From Rhizobium sp. TH2 (GTDB taxonomy: Bacteria > Pseudomonadota > Alphaproteobacteria > Rhizobiales > Rhizobiaceae), in assembly GCF_024707525.1 (NCBI RefSeq), contig NZ_CP062231.1, positions 5,617,501-5,681,500 of the forward strand: 64,000 nucleotides of DNA. The letters are read 5' to 3'. Made by a program: the position numbers and the translations under genes. The notes below the pieces were generated by a model that saw nothing but the letters and a program-made list of their open reading frames with translations, ran no database searches and was not told where the DNA came from. Below are positions 35,921 through 45,013 of this stretch, one piece after another. How positions within the stretch are numbered: position 1 is the first letter of the stretch; each line of letters opens with the position of its first letter.

Positions 35921-37102
35921 TCACACACGTTCGATGGCAAGCGCAATACCCTGGCCGCCGCCAATGCACAGTGTGATCAGCGCCGTGCGGCCGCCCGTGC
36001 GCTTGAGATAATGCAGCGCCTTGATGGTCAGGATCGCACCGGTCGCGCCGACGGGATGGCCGAGCGCAATCGCCCCGCCATCCGGATTGGTCTTTTCAGG
36101 GTCGAATTCCAAGGCGCGGGACACGGCCAGCGCCTGCGCCGCAAAGGCCTCGTTGGATTCGACCACGTGGAAATCACCGACGCGCAGGCCGGTCTTCTCC
36201 AGCAGCGCGCGGACGGCCGGGATCGGGCCGATCCCCATCTCGCCGGGTTCGACGCCGGCATGCGCGTAGCCGATGATGCGGGCGAGCGGCTTGAGGCCGT
36301 CGCGCTCCACTCGGCTCCCGCTTGCCAGCACCAGCGCCGCGGCACCGTCGTTGATCCCGGACGCATTGCCGGCGGTCACCGAGCCATCCTTCTTAAACAC
36401 GGTGCGCAGCTTGGCCAGTTCCTCGAGTGTCGTATCCGGCTTGTTGTGCTCATCCGCATAGAAGCTCACCGTATTGCGGCCCTTGCTGACCTCGATCGGC
36501 AGGATCTGTTCCCTGAAATGACCTGCTGCGATCGCTTTCGCCGCGCGGATCTGGCTCGCATAGGCGAAGGCGTCCTGGTCGTCGCGGCTGATGCCGTATT
36601 TCGCGGCGACATTCTCCGCCGTCACGCCCATGATGCCATTGCCGAACGGGTCGGTAAGAATGCCGGTCAGGACATCGACCACGGTGAAATCGCCCATCTT
36701 CTGGCCAAACCGGGTCGGCCGCATATTGTGCGGCGACCGGCTCATCACTTCGGAGCCGCCCGCGACGGCGATCTCGGCATCGCCGAGCATCACGCTTTGC
36801 GCCGCCGAGACGATCGCCTGCACGCCGCTGCCGCACAGCCGGTTGACATTCATCGCCGGCACCGATTTCGGAATGCCCGCATCGATCGCAGCCACGCGCG
36901 CCAGATAGGCATCGCGCGGCTCCGTGGGAATGACATTGCCGAACACGACATGCCCGACCTGATCGCCCGCGACCGATGCACGGCTGAGAGCCTCTGTCAC
37001 CACCGCCGCGCCGAGTTTCGTCGGCGTCTCGCCGGCAAGCGCGCCGCCGAACGTACCGATCGCGGTGCGAACGCCCGAAAGGATGAAAACGCTCAGTGTC
37101 AT
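35921..37102 (-). CDS. Acetyl-CoA acetyltransferase / 3-ketoacyl-CoA thiolase
   Basis: 393 residues from ATG 37102, chosen for GGAGGGG upstream and the normal thiolase length; a longer frame exists. Catalytic Cys in NRLCGSGVQAI, His in ESNEAFAAQ-LGHP region (GGAIALGHPVGATGA), and the second Cys in TLCIGGGQGIA. Cleaves 3-ketoacyl-CoA to acetyl-CoA. Belongs to the minus-strand degradation operon. Confidence 0.92.
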   Translation of the reverse strand: MTLSVFILSGVRTAIGTFGGALAGETPTKLGAAVVTEALSRASVAGDQVGHVVFGNVIPTEPRDAYLARVAAIDAGIPKSVPAMNVNRLCGSGVQAIVSAAQSVMLGDAEIAVAGGSEVMSRSPHNMRPTRFGQKMGDFTVVDVLTGILTDPFGNGIMGVTAENVAAKYGISRDDQDAFAYASQIRAAKAIAAGHFREQILPIEVSKGRNTVSFYADEHNKPDTTLEELAKLRTVFKKDGSVTAGNASGINDGAAALVLASGSRVERDGLKPLARIIGYAHAGVEPGEMGIGPIPAVRALLEKTGLRVGDFHVVESNEAFAAQALAVSRALEFDPEKTNPDGGAIALGHPVGATGAILTIKALHYLKRTGGRTALITLCIGGGQGIALAIERV

Positions 37103-37142
37103 GGGTCGCCCCTCCAATACCTTGATATAATCGCCCGGGACG

Positions 37143-37916
37143 TTATGTGCCCGATTTGCGCGCGAAGAATGCCGCGATTTCTTTCTGAACCGCTTCCGAC
37201 CGGCCCGCGATGCCCTGAAGATCACGCTCAAGTCCGAGCTGCTCGTCCATGCCGAAATCGGACGCGGCCGTCACCAGCCGCTTGGTCGCAGCCACCGCAT
37301 CGGGGTCGAGGCCGGAGAGTTTCGCGGCAATCGTGATCGCCGCGTTCATCAGCAGGTCGTCGTCATGAACTTCCCAGACCAGCCCCCATTCTAGCGCCTT
37401 CGCGGCGCTGATCCGGTCGCCGAGCAGCATCATCGGCATGGCGCGGGCGCGGCCAATGATCCGCGGCAGGAACAGCGTGTTGCCCGCATCCGGCACCAGC
37501 GCGATGTTGACGAAGGGCTCGTAGAAATAGGCGGACCGCGCGACAAGCACGATATCACCGGCGAGCGCCAGGCCGATCGCGGCACCCGCACAGGGTCCAT
37601 TGACCGCCGTGACAACAGGCAGCCGGCTTTCGCGCATCGCCTTGATCAGCGGGTTGAAATGCGTCTCCAGCACGTGGTCGAGCGCAGGCACTTCATCCGG
37701 CGTGATCTGCGCCAGGTCATAGCCGGCGCCGAAGGCCCGCCCGTTCCCGGTCAATATCACGGCACGGACATTCGCATCCGCCGACGCCTCGGCGAGCGCC
37801 GCGCGCAATTCGTTCGCCGTCTGGTCGCGGAATGCATTGAGGCGCGATGGACGGTTGATCGCGATCGTCGCGATATGCCCGTTGATATCGAGCGTCACGT
37901 CCTCGTAGTCAGCCAT
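37143..37916 (-). CDS. Crotonase-family enoyl-CoA hydratase/isomerase, PaaG-like
   Basis: 257 residues from ATG 37916 (MADYEDV). Oxyanion-hole regions GRAFGAGYDLAQI and GPCAGAAIGLALAGD. The first catalytic Glu of hydratases is absent (AIGLALAGD), and the second position is in VPDAGNT with Asp, as in PaaG and other 2,3-/3,4-enoyl-CoA isomerases. It therefore more probably shifts a double bond than adds water. Its start overlaps the upstream DsbA-fold gene by 8 bases. Confidence 0.87.
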   Translation of the reverse strand: MADYEDVTLDINGHIATIAINRPSRLNAFRDQTANELRAALAEASADANVRAVILTGNGRAFGAGYDLAQITPDEVPALDHVLETHFNPLIKAMRESRLPVVTAVNGPCAGAAIGLALAGDIVLVARSAYFYEPFVNIALVPDAGNTLFLPRIIGRARAMPMMLLGDRISAAKALEWGLVWEVHDDDLLMNAAITIAAKLSGLDPDAVAATKRLVTAASDFGMDEQLGLERDLQGIAGRSEAVQKEIAAFFARKSGT

Positions 37917-38505
37917 TGCGAAGTCTCCACTTGACCTGCGGCAGCCGGTCCGCCCCGAAGAAGGGTTCGCCATCGACAAGGAAGAAGGGCGAGCCGATCA
38001 CCTGGTCGGCGATAGCCTGATCAACACGAGCGGCAAGCAGTTCCCGGCCTCGCGGTCCGTTCATCGCCTCCTCGGCAGTCTGGCTATCGATTCCATGGCG
38101 TAAGGCAATCTCGATGACATGATCCTTGTTAGTAATATCGCCGTCCTCCTGGAAGAACGACTGGAAGATGCCAAGGCCGAATTGTCGCGCCAATGCTCCA
38201 TCCCGCTCCGCGATCGTCAGATAGAGCCGCGTCGCGAGATGGGCCGATGCCGGCAACCGCGTGGGATGGCGGTAGGGTACGCCGAAATATTCAGCCGAAC
38301 GCCGCATGTCGGTGACGAGATAGTCTTTCTTCGCCGGAACATCCATCGGCGCGGAAATACCGAGTTGCTTGAACACCGCCCATATCAGCACCGGCCGCCA
38401 CTCCACCGTGCGGCCCGCTTCGCGGGCGATTTCCTCGATGCCATCCAGCGTGAAATACGCATAGGGAGAGGCGAAATCCATGTAGAAGATGATCGGCGCC
38501 GCCAT
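37909..38505 (-). CDS. DsbA-fold 2-hydroxychromene-2-carboxylate isomerase family protein
   Basis: 198 residues from ATG 38505 (MAAPIIFYMDFASPYAYF). The opening DFASPYAYF carries the Ser-Pro of HCCA isomerase/kappa-GST proteins in place of a CxxC, so it should bind glutathione rather than act as a disulfide oxidase. GSPFFLVDGEPFFGADRL is the typical C-terminus. Frequently found near acyl-CoA and aromatic degradation genes with unknown role. Confidence 0.85.
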   Translation of the reverse strand: MAAPIIFYMDFASPYAYFTLDGIEEIAREAGRTVEWRPVLIWAVFKQLGISAPMDVPAKKDYLVTDMRRSAEYFGVPYRHPTRLPASAHLATRLYLTIAERDGALARQFGLGIFQSFFQEDGDITNKDHVIEIALRHGIDSQTAEEAMNGPRGRELLAARVDQAIADQVIGSPFFLVDGEPFFGADRLPQVKWRLRNG

Positions 38506-38515
38506 CGCTGCCGCC

Positions 38516-40123
38516 TCAGAACCGGAAGACGCCATAGCCCGGATCCCCGAGCGGCGCGTTGAGCGATGCCGAGATCGCGACGCCGAGCGCGTTACGCGTA
38601 TCGACCGGATCGATAATGCCGTCGTCCCACAGTTCCGAGGTCGAATAATAGGACGACAGCTGTTCCTGATAGGCCTTGCGCGTCGTCTCCCAGAGTTTGT
38701 CGATGTCCTCCCGATTGACCGCATCGCCATTGCGCTTGAGCTGGTTGACCTTGATCTCGGCCAGCGTATTGGCGGCTTGGTCGCCGCCCATCACGCCGAT
38801 CTGGTGGTTGGGCCAAGTGAACAGCATGCGGCCATCGAAGGCGCGGCCGCACATGCCGTAATTGCCGGCGCCGAAGGAGCCGTTGCACATCACGGTAAAC
38901 TTCGGTACCCGGCTGCAGGATTGCGCCATGATCATCTTGGCGCCGTCCTTGGTGATGCCCTTACGCTCATATTCGCGGCCGATCATGTAGCCGGTGATGT
39001 TCTGCAGGAACACCAGCGGCGTGTTGTTCTGATTGCAGAGCTCGATGAAATGCGCGCCCTTGAGCGAGGAATCGTTGAACAGCACGCCATTGTTGGCGAG
39101 GATGCCGACCTTGTAGCCCCAGATATTGGCATAGCCGCAGACCAGCGACGTGCCGTAGTTCGGCTGGTATTCATGGAACCGGCTGCCATCGACGATACGG
39201 GCGACGATCTCCCGCATGTCGAACTGCTTCTTGATGTCGTCGGCGAGGATGCCGTAGATTTCCTGCGGATCGTAGGCCGGCTCCTCCGGCGTCTCGCGCT
39301 GGATATGCCACTTCTGCGCCCGATCCCACTGGGACACGATCTCGCGGCCGATATGGATCGCCTCTTCCTCCGTTGCCGCTGGATAATCGACGGTGCCGGA
39401 GACGCTTGTATGCATGTCGGCGCCGCCGAGTTCCTCGACCGTGACGTCCTCGCCGGTCGCGGCGCGCACCAGCGGCGGGCCGCCGAGGAACACGGCGCCC
39501 GTACCGCGCACGATAACGCTGTAGTCGGACAGCGCCGGGATGTAAGCGCCACCCGCCGTGCAATGACCGAACACCAGCGCCAACTGCTTGACGCCCATCT
39601 TCGACAGAATCGACTGGTTGCGGAAAATGCGCCCGGCCATGTATTTGTCCGGGAAGACCTCGGACTGCAATTGCAGGAAGCCGCCGCCGGAATCGCAGAG
39701 ATGGATCACCGGCAGCCGGTTCTCGATGGCGATGTCCAGCGCGCGGACGATCTTTTTCGCCGTCAGCGGATACCAGGCGCCGCCCTTGATGGTCGAATCG
39801 TCGGCGCGGATCATCACCTCCCGGCCCGACACGACACCGATGCCGGCGATGCAGCTGGCCGATGGCGACTCGCCGTCATAAGCCATGTTCGCCGCGAGCG
39901 ATGAGATCTCCAGAAAAGGCGTGCCCGGGTCGAGCAGCTTTTCGATCCGCTGGCGCGGCGTCATCTTGCCCTGCTTCAGCAGCCGGTCGAGATCGCGCTG
40001 CGGCCGGCTATGCCGCGCCTCGTCCTGCTTGCGCCTGAATTCGGCGACCAGCCCACGGTTATACTCGTCATTCCTGCGGAAATCGGCGCTCGAGGTGCTG
40101 ACGTTTGATTGAATGCGTCGCAT
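38516..40123 (-). CDS. Acyl-CoA carboxylase, carboxyltransferase (beta) subunit
   Basis: 535 residues from ATG 40123 (GGAGAAGGG upstream), matching the length of MCC and geranyl-CoA carboxylase beta subunits. LLDPGTPFLEIS at the N-terminus, GHCTAGGAYIPALSDY and FLGGPPLVRAATGE in the first crotonase domain, NNGVLFNDSSLKGAHFI, and FGAGNYGMCGRAF in the second. With AtuA next door it best fits a geranyl-CoA or methylcrotonyl-CoA carboxylase. One base separates it from the biotin carrier stop. Confidence 0.9.
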   Translation of the reverse strand: MRRIQSNVSTSSADFRRNDEYNRGLVAEFRRKQDEARHSRPQRDLDRLLKQGKMTPRQRIEKLLDPGTPFLEISSLAANMAYDGESPSASCIAGIGVVSGREVMIRADDSTIKGGAWYPLTAKKIVRALDIAIENRLPVIHLCDSGGGFLQLQSEVFPDKYMAGRIFRNQSILSKMGVKQLALVFGHCTAGGAYIPALSDYSVIVRGTGAVFLGGPPLVRAATGEDVTVEELGGADMHTSVSGTVDYPAATEEEAIHIGREIVSQWDRAQKWHIQRETPEEPAYDPQEIYGILADDIKKQFDMREIVARIVDGSRFHEYQPNYGTSLVCGYANIWGYKVGILANNGVLFNDSSLKGAHFIELCNQNNTPLVFLQNITGYMIGREYERKGITKDGAKMIMAQSCSRVPKFTVMCNGSFGAGNYGMCGRAFDGRMLFTWPNHQIGVMGGDQAANTLAEIKVNQLKRNGDAVNREDIDKLWETTRKAYQEQLSSYYSTSELWDDGIIDPVDTRNALGVAISASLNAPLGDPGYGVFRF

Positions 40124-40124
40124 G

Positions 40125-40631
40125 TTACTGCCCTTCTCCCGAGACATCCTCGAAGCGCACGACGACCTCGTCCTTATCGAATGTCTCTCCCTCGCGGCGG
40201 AGGATTTCAGCGATCACGCCATCGCGGGGCGCGGTCAGCGCCGTCTGCAATTTCATGCTCTCGATAGTGAGTATGGTTTCGCCACGAGAAACGCTGTCAC
40301 CGACGCTCTTCTGGATCGAGACCACCGATCCCGGCATCGGCGCGCGGATCTGGCTGGCGCTCGCACCGCTATTGACCGCCTCCGAACGCGGATCGACCAG
40401 TGTCACCTCGATCGTCCGTCCACCGAAGCGGATGATCTGACTCTTGGCGGTATGGGCACGCGCGATACGGAGTGGCTTGCCGCCGATCTCCAGCGTATGA
40501 CGGCCGCTATCGACGCTGCCGGGCTCGTTGACCTCATGCTCGCGCCCATCGATGCGGATGACCAGATGCGGCCGTCGCCTGACGATCTCGACGAGATGCC
40601 GTTCGCCTTCAAGATCGAGTTTGAAGGTCAT
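40125..40631 (-). CDS. Biotin carboxyl carrier protein subunit, separate gene
   Basis: 168 residues. The C-terminal ~70 residues form a biotinyl/lipoyl domain: APMPGSVVSIQKSVGD and the biotinylated Lys in IESMKLQ. The first ~90 residues (MTFKLDLEGERHLVEI, RIDGREHEV) resemble the BT linker domain of MCC-alpha. BC (496) plus this protein (168) add up to about one normal fused alpha subunit; here they are two genes separated by 2 bases. It carries the carboxyl group between BC and CT. Confidence 0.88.
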   Translation of the reverse strand: MTFKLDLEGERHLVEIVRRRPHLVIRIDGREHEVNEPGSVDSGRHTLEIGGKPLRIARAHTAKSQIIRFGGRTIEVTLVDPRSEAVNSGASASQIRAPMPGSVVSIQKSVGDSVSRGETILTIESMKLQTALTAPRDGVIAEILRREGETFDKDEVVVRFEDVSGEGQ

Positions 40632-40633
40632 TG

Positions 40634-42124
40634 TCAGTTTCTCCAGTAGCCGATTGAGGCATGCGGCTCGGGCAGACCGAAGGCGATGTCGCGGAATTCC
40701 TTGAAGCCGAGCGCCGCTGCGATCAGCGCCTTGTCGAGCTCCTCGGTGGTGAGCTTGGCCGTCGCAAGGTCTCCCGCATATTGCGGAATGAAGCCGGTAT
40801 GCAGCTCGCCGGCCACGAAGGCCGGATGGCCGACCACCCGGATCAGGTAGTCGGTGTTGGTCTTGACGCCGAGAATTTCCAGATCCTTCAGCGCCTCGAT
40901 CGTGTTGGCGATCGCCGCGTCGCGGTCGGCGCCATGCGCGACCAGCTTCGCCAGCATCGGATCGAAATCCGTCGTCACCTTCTGCCCGCTGTCGAGCGCA
41001 TTCTCGAAGCGCAGATGCGGTCCCTCGGGCACGCCAAGATAATCGATCGAGCCGGTTTCCGGCATGAAATTGCTGTCCGGATCCTCGGCGCAGATGCGGC
41101 ACTCGATGGAATGTCCGTTCGCCCGCACCTGATCCTGCGTCAGCGGCAGGCCGAAATCCGCCGCAATCTCGATCTGCGCCTTGACCAGATCGAGCCCGGT
41201 AATCATCTCGGTCACGGGATGCTCGACCTGCAGCCGCGTGTTCATCTCGAGGAAGAAGAAGCGGCCATCGGCGCCCAGTATATATTCCACCGTGCCGGCA
41301 TTCTTGTAGTTCGCGGCGGCTGCGAGGCGTACGGCTGATGCGCAGATCTCGTCACGAAGTGCCGCCGGCAGGTTGGCCGCCGGCGCCTCCTCGATGATCT
41401 TCTGGAACCGCCGCTGCACCGAGCATTCCCGCTCCATAAGATGGATGGCGTTGCCCTTGCCATCGCCGAGCACCTGCACCTCGATATGCCTGGGCTTTTC
41501 GACATAGACCTCGGCATAGACGCGACCATCGTTGAAATAGCGCTGTGCCTCGCTGGCCGCGATGCGCGCGGCTTCCTTCAGTTGCGACGCCTCGCGCACG
41601 ATGCTCATGCCCTTGCCGCCGCCGCCGGCAGCCGCCTTGATCAATAGGGGGAAACCGATCTTCTCGGCCGCCGCGGCAAAGGCGTCAAGATCGTCGGTCG
41701 GCATAACGGAGGGCGCCACCGGCACGCCGCGCTCCTCGGCGAAATTCCGGGCCGAGATCTTGTCGCCCATCAGGCTGATCGTATCAGCCGAGGGGCCGAT
41801 GAAGGTGATGCCCGCATCGGCGACGGCCTGGGCAAAGCCCGCATTCTCCGAGAGAAAGCCGTAGCCCGGATGGATCGCATCGGCGCCGCAGTGAAGTGCC
41901 GCCTTGATGATCTGCGGCCCGTCTAGATGTGCTGCGACCGGCGAGGCGCCTTCCAGCTCGATCGCTTCGAATGCAAGCCGCACATGCTTCGCCCGCTTTT
42001 CCACGCGGTGATGCACCGCGACGGAGGCGATGCCGAGTTCATTGAGCGTGCGGATGACGCGCACCGCGATCTCGCCGCGATTGGCGATGAGGATTTTCTT
42101 GAATGGCAAGGCCCGAGCAGTCAT
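40634..42124 (-). CDS. Biotin carboxylase subunit of acyl-CoA carboxylase
   Basis: 496 residues. FKKILIANRGEIAVRV at the N-terminus, ATP-grasp glycine loop KAAAGGGGKGM, ECSVQRR and EMNTRLQVEH. It carboxylates biotin with ATP and bicarbonate. It lacks the BT and biotin domains of fused MCC/GCC alpha subunits; those are in the next gene. Its ATG overlaps the AtuA stop by 4 bases. Confidence 0.92.
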   Translation of the reverse strand: MTARALPFKKILIANRGEIAVRVIRTLNELGIASVAVHHRVEKRAKHVRLAFEAIELEGASPVAAHLDGPQIIKAALHCGADAIHPGYGFLSENAGFAQAVADAGITFIGPSADTISLMGDKISARNFAEERGVPVAPSVMPTDDLDAFAAAAEKIGFPLLIKAAAGGGGKGMSIVREASQLKEAARIAASEAQRYFNDGRVYAEVYVEKPRHIEVQVLGDGKGNAIHLMERECSVQRRFQKIIEEAPAANLPAALRDEICASAVRLAAAANYKNAGTVEYILGADGRFFFLEMNTRLQVEHPVTEMITGLDLVKAQIEIAADFGLPLTQDQVRANGHSIECRICAEDPDSNFMPETGSIDYLGVPEGPHLRFENALDSGQKVTTDFDPMLAKLVAHGADRDAAIANTIEALKDLEILGVKTNTDYLIRVVGHPAFVAGELHTGFIPQYAGDLATAKLTTEELDKALIAAALGFKEFRDIAFGLPEPHASIGYWRN

Positions 42125-43935
42125 GCTGATACTTTCCGTCCGTTCCGCTGGCCGTTATCCTCAAGCAAGCGCACCGGCACCGCGACCGGCATGTCCATGA
42201 GAATCTGCGCCAGCGCCTTGCCCTGCGGATCGTTGCGCAGCGATGCCACGCCGCCGCCGCCAAGCGCGTTTTCCATCACGAAGTTAAAGCCGGTGAGCCC
42301 CGGCCACTCGAACCGCGTGACCTTGCCGCGCAGAATGTGCTGGAAATACTGGCCGACCGCCTGCTCGGTGAGAGCGCGACGGATGATCGGCACAAACTTC
42401 TCGTCGCGGGCGATGACGCCGATATTGGCGGTATCGCCCTTATCGCCGCTACGGCCATGTGCGATGCGGATCAGCGGGACATTGGCTACCGCCCCCGTGG
42501 GAATTTCTTGGCTTTGAAGCGGGTGCTCGACTAGAGCCTCTCCGCTTCCCGGGTCGGGCTGGAAGATCGCAATCGTGCGCGCTTCGTCGCCGAACACGAT
42601 GCGCACCTGCACATCCGACTTGTCGGTCAGGAACGAAAACAGCCGTATCACCGGCTGCGGCTCCGGCCGTCCGCCGGCGAAGCCCGTCAGCCCCTGCGCC
42701 ATGGCCGTCGCTGCGGGATAGATTTCCCGGCCGAAAATCTGCAATGCGTCCTTCGAGCCATGCCGCACGGCGATGCGAAGAATAACCTCGCGGGCGTCGC
42801 CATGGGCGGCCTGCGCGCCATAGCTGAATTCACTGCCGATCACCTCTAACGCGCGCTCGGTGAAATCGGCAAACCCCGCCTCGTGCATCAGCCGCGACGA
42901 ACGCTTCAGGATCGCCCGGCCAACCGCCTCGGCTTTGGCCACCGCTTCTCGGCCGGCGATCATCATGGTTGCGGCGGAGCGATAGCCGTCGGCATAGGTC
43001 GCGCAGACCTTGTAGGTACTGGTCGGCGCGCGACCCTTGGCGCCCGTCACGCGCACCCGGTCCGGACCGCTCGCTGCCAGCGTCACCATCGAGAAATCGC
43101 AGGTCACATCAGGCAGCAGGTAGCTCCGGGGATCTCCGACCTCGTAGACGACCTGCTCGGCCACGGTCTCGGGCGTCACCGCGCCACCGGTGTCCTCCGG
43201 CTTGGTGATCTCGAACGTTCCGTCGGCTCGGCATTCGGCGATTGGGAAACCCATCCGGTCCCAGTCCTCGGCGACGTCACGCCAGTCGGTGAACACGCCA
43301 CCCGTGGTCTGCGCGCCGCACTCGATGATATGGCCGGCTAGGCTGCCCGCAGCCAGCAGGTCGAAATCATCTTCCTTCCAGCCGAATTCATGGATCAGCG
43401 GTCCGAGCACGACCGCCGAATCCACGCACCGTCCGGTCAGCACGATATCGGCGCCGAGATCGAGCGCGCGGGCGATCGGGAAGGCGCCGAGATAGGCATT
43501 GACGCTGGTGAGCTTCGCCGGCATCGGCTCGCCAGAGAACATCTCGGTGACGCCGCGCGCCTGGAACTCCCCGGCGCGATCGGTGAGATCGTCGCCGAGC
43601 ACGACTGCGACGCTCAGATCGACGCCCAGTTCCTTGAACAGGGCCACCAGCGCATCGCGGCAGGCCTCGGGATTGACGCCGCCGGCATTGGTCACCACGC
43701 GGATCTTCTTCGCCTTGATCTGAGCCGCCAGCGGCTTCATCACCGTGGTGACGAAATCCGTCGCATAGCCGAGTTCGGGCTTCTGGGCCTTCATGCGGGT
43801 CAGGATCGACATGGTGATCTCGGCGAGATAATCCATGACGAGGTAATCGACGCCGGCCTTGACGAGTTGCTCCGGCCCCTCCGGACTGTCGCCCCAGAAG
43901 CCGGCGCCGCAACCGATCTTGACGATGCTCTTCAC
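42121..43935 (-). CDS. atuA: AtuA-family protein (DUF1446), acyclic terpene utilisation
   Basis: 604 residues from GTG 43935, chosen because GGAG precedes it and VKSIVKIGCGAGFWGDS is the usual family start. YLVMDYLAEITMSIL and NAGGVNPEACRDAL are conserved in AtuA/DUF1446. AtuA is required for growth of pseudomonads on citronellol and geraniol, yet its reaction is not established; it accompanies geranyl-CoA carboxylase. Its presence beside the carboxylase genes is the main reason to call this locus Atu-like. Confidence 0.87.
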   Translation of the reverse strand: MKSIVKIGCGAGFWGDSPEGPEQLVKAGVDYLVMDYLAEITMSILTRMKAQKPELGYATDFVTTVMKPLAAQIKAKKIRVVTNAGGVNPEACRDALVALFKELGVDLSVAVVLGDDLTDRAGEFQARGVTEMFSGEPMPAKLTSVNAYLGAFPIARALDLGADIVLTGRCVDSAVVLGPLIHEFGWKEDDFDLLAAGSLAGHIIECGAQTTGGVFTDWRDVAEDWDRMGFPIAECRADGTFEITKPEDTGGAVTPETVAEQVVYEVGDPRSYLLPDVTCDFSMVTLAASGPDRVRVTGAKGRAPTSTYKVCATYADGYRSAATMMIAGREAVAKAEAVGRAILKRSSRLMHEAGFADFTERALEVIGSEFSYGAQAAHGDAREVILRIAVRHGSKDALQIFGREIYPAATAMAQGLTGFAGGRPEPQPVIRLFSFLTDKSDVQVRIVFGDEARTIAIFQPDPGSGEALVEHPLQSQEIPTGAVANVPLIRIAHGRSGDKGDTANIGVIARDEKFVPIIRRALTEQAVGQYFQHILRGKVTRFEWPGLTGFNFVMENALGGGGVASLRNDPQGKALAQILMDMPVAVPVRLLEDNGQRNGRKVSA

Positions 43936-43939
43936 GTCT

Positions 43940-44722
43940 CTACTCCGCCGTCCAGTTGGGTGCGCGCTTTTCGTTGAAGGCGGCAAAGCCCTCCTTCGCA
44001 TCCCCGGTGCGCGCCATGTTGACCAGCATGAACTGCGCATATTCGAGCGCGTTGGCCATGCTCATTTCCCTGATATTGCGCAGGCCCTGCTTGCCGAGCC
44101 GGATGCCGGTGGGCGACTTGCCGGTGACGCGGTCGAGCAGCCAGCTCACCTTGGCGTCGAGTTCCGCACCCGGCACGGCGTAATTGATGATGCCCGCCGC
44201 CTTCGCCTCCGCGCCGGTGATCGGCTCGCCTGTCAGGCACAGTTCCATCAGCAGCCGGTTGGGCAGGTTGCGCAGCAGGAAGGGCAGGATCATCATGGGG
44301 AAGAGCCCGACCTTGACCTCGGAGACGCCGAGCAGGGCATCCTCTCGCGCCACGACGAGATCGCAAGCGCAGAGCAGGCCGAAACCGCCCGCCAGCGCAT
44401 GGCCATTGATGCGGCCGATGATCGGCAGCGAGCACCGCTCCATCCGCGTCAGCAGGCCGGCGACGTAATGCCTGGGGTTGGCGGGATCGATGGTGAAGGG
44501 CGTTCCATCGGCGGCCGGCTGCAGATCGCCGCCGGCGCAGAATGCCTTTTCGCCCGCACCCGTCAGCACCACGGCGCGGATGTCGCGGTTTGCTTCGGCC
44601 GCGTCCAACGCGGAGATGATTGCGGACGCCACGCTCTCGTTCAGCGCGTTTCGCCGCTCTTCGCGGTCGATCATGATCGACAGGACGGCGCCGTCGCGCT
44701 CTGTTCTGACCGGAACCTTCAA
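43940..44722 (-). CDS. Crotonase-family hydratase, AtuE-like
   Basis: 260 residues. KAFCAGGDLQP, GHALAGGFGLLCACD and SEVKVGLFPMM. The first catalytic Glu is replaced (GGFGLL) while the second (SEVKVG) is kept, a pattern seen in some branched enoyl-CoA and isohexenylglutaconyl-CoA hydratases. First gene of the minus operon, 4 bases before AtuA. Substrate is inferred from the carboxylase. Confidence 0.85.
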   Translation of the reverse strand: MKVPVRTERDGAVLSIMIDREERRNALNESVASAIISALDAAEANRDIRAVVLTGAGEKAFCAGGDLQPAADGTPFTIDPANPRHYVAGLLTRMERCSLPIIGRINGHALAGGFGLLCACDLVVAREDALLGVSEVKVGLFPMMILPFLLRNLPNRLLMELCLTGEPITGAEAKAAGIINYAVPGAELDAKVSWLLDRVTGKSPTGIRLGKQGLRNIREMSMANALEYAQFMLVNMARTGDAKEGFAAFNEKRAPNWTAE

Positions 44723-45013
44723 GATGATCCTCCAGGACTATGGCCGAGTCTCGTTCCGCCTCGACTTTTCGTTCCCGGAGATAATGATTGCAATTCATCA
44801 AGACTGTCAAGACATGCGTTCAAATTCGGTGACAAGAAGATGGAGAATTTCTGCCTCCAAGGAAATTTCGTTGAATATGTTATGTATTTTTTACCCCATA
44901 GTTTATGACTTTCGATATTGACGAATTAGATGAAAACAGTTCATTATCGCCACACAAGTTACCCGAAAGTCCGGCAGCGGATTTCGACGAACACTGGAAG
45001 GCAGGGAGGAACC
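44723..45013. promoter_or_regulatory. Divergent intergenic region of the Atu-like locus
   Basis: 291 bases, clearly more AT-rich than the neighbours. ATGA-N7-TCAT at 44784-44798 is a possible operator. On the plus strand TTGACG at 44918-44923 with TCATTA at 44941-44946 is a weak promoter candidate. GGGAGGA just before 45014 is the SD of the dehydrogenase. No gene is supported here and the boxes are tentative. Confidence 0.35.

Noticed and set aside
38489..39904. A 471-residue plus-strand open frame
   Set aside because: Antisense of the carboxyltransferase subunit; Ala/Asp/Arg/His-rich shadow with no motif.
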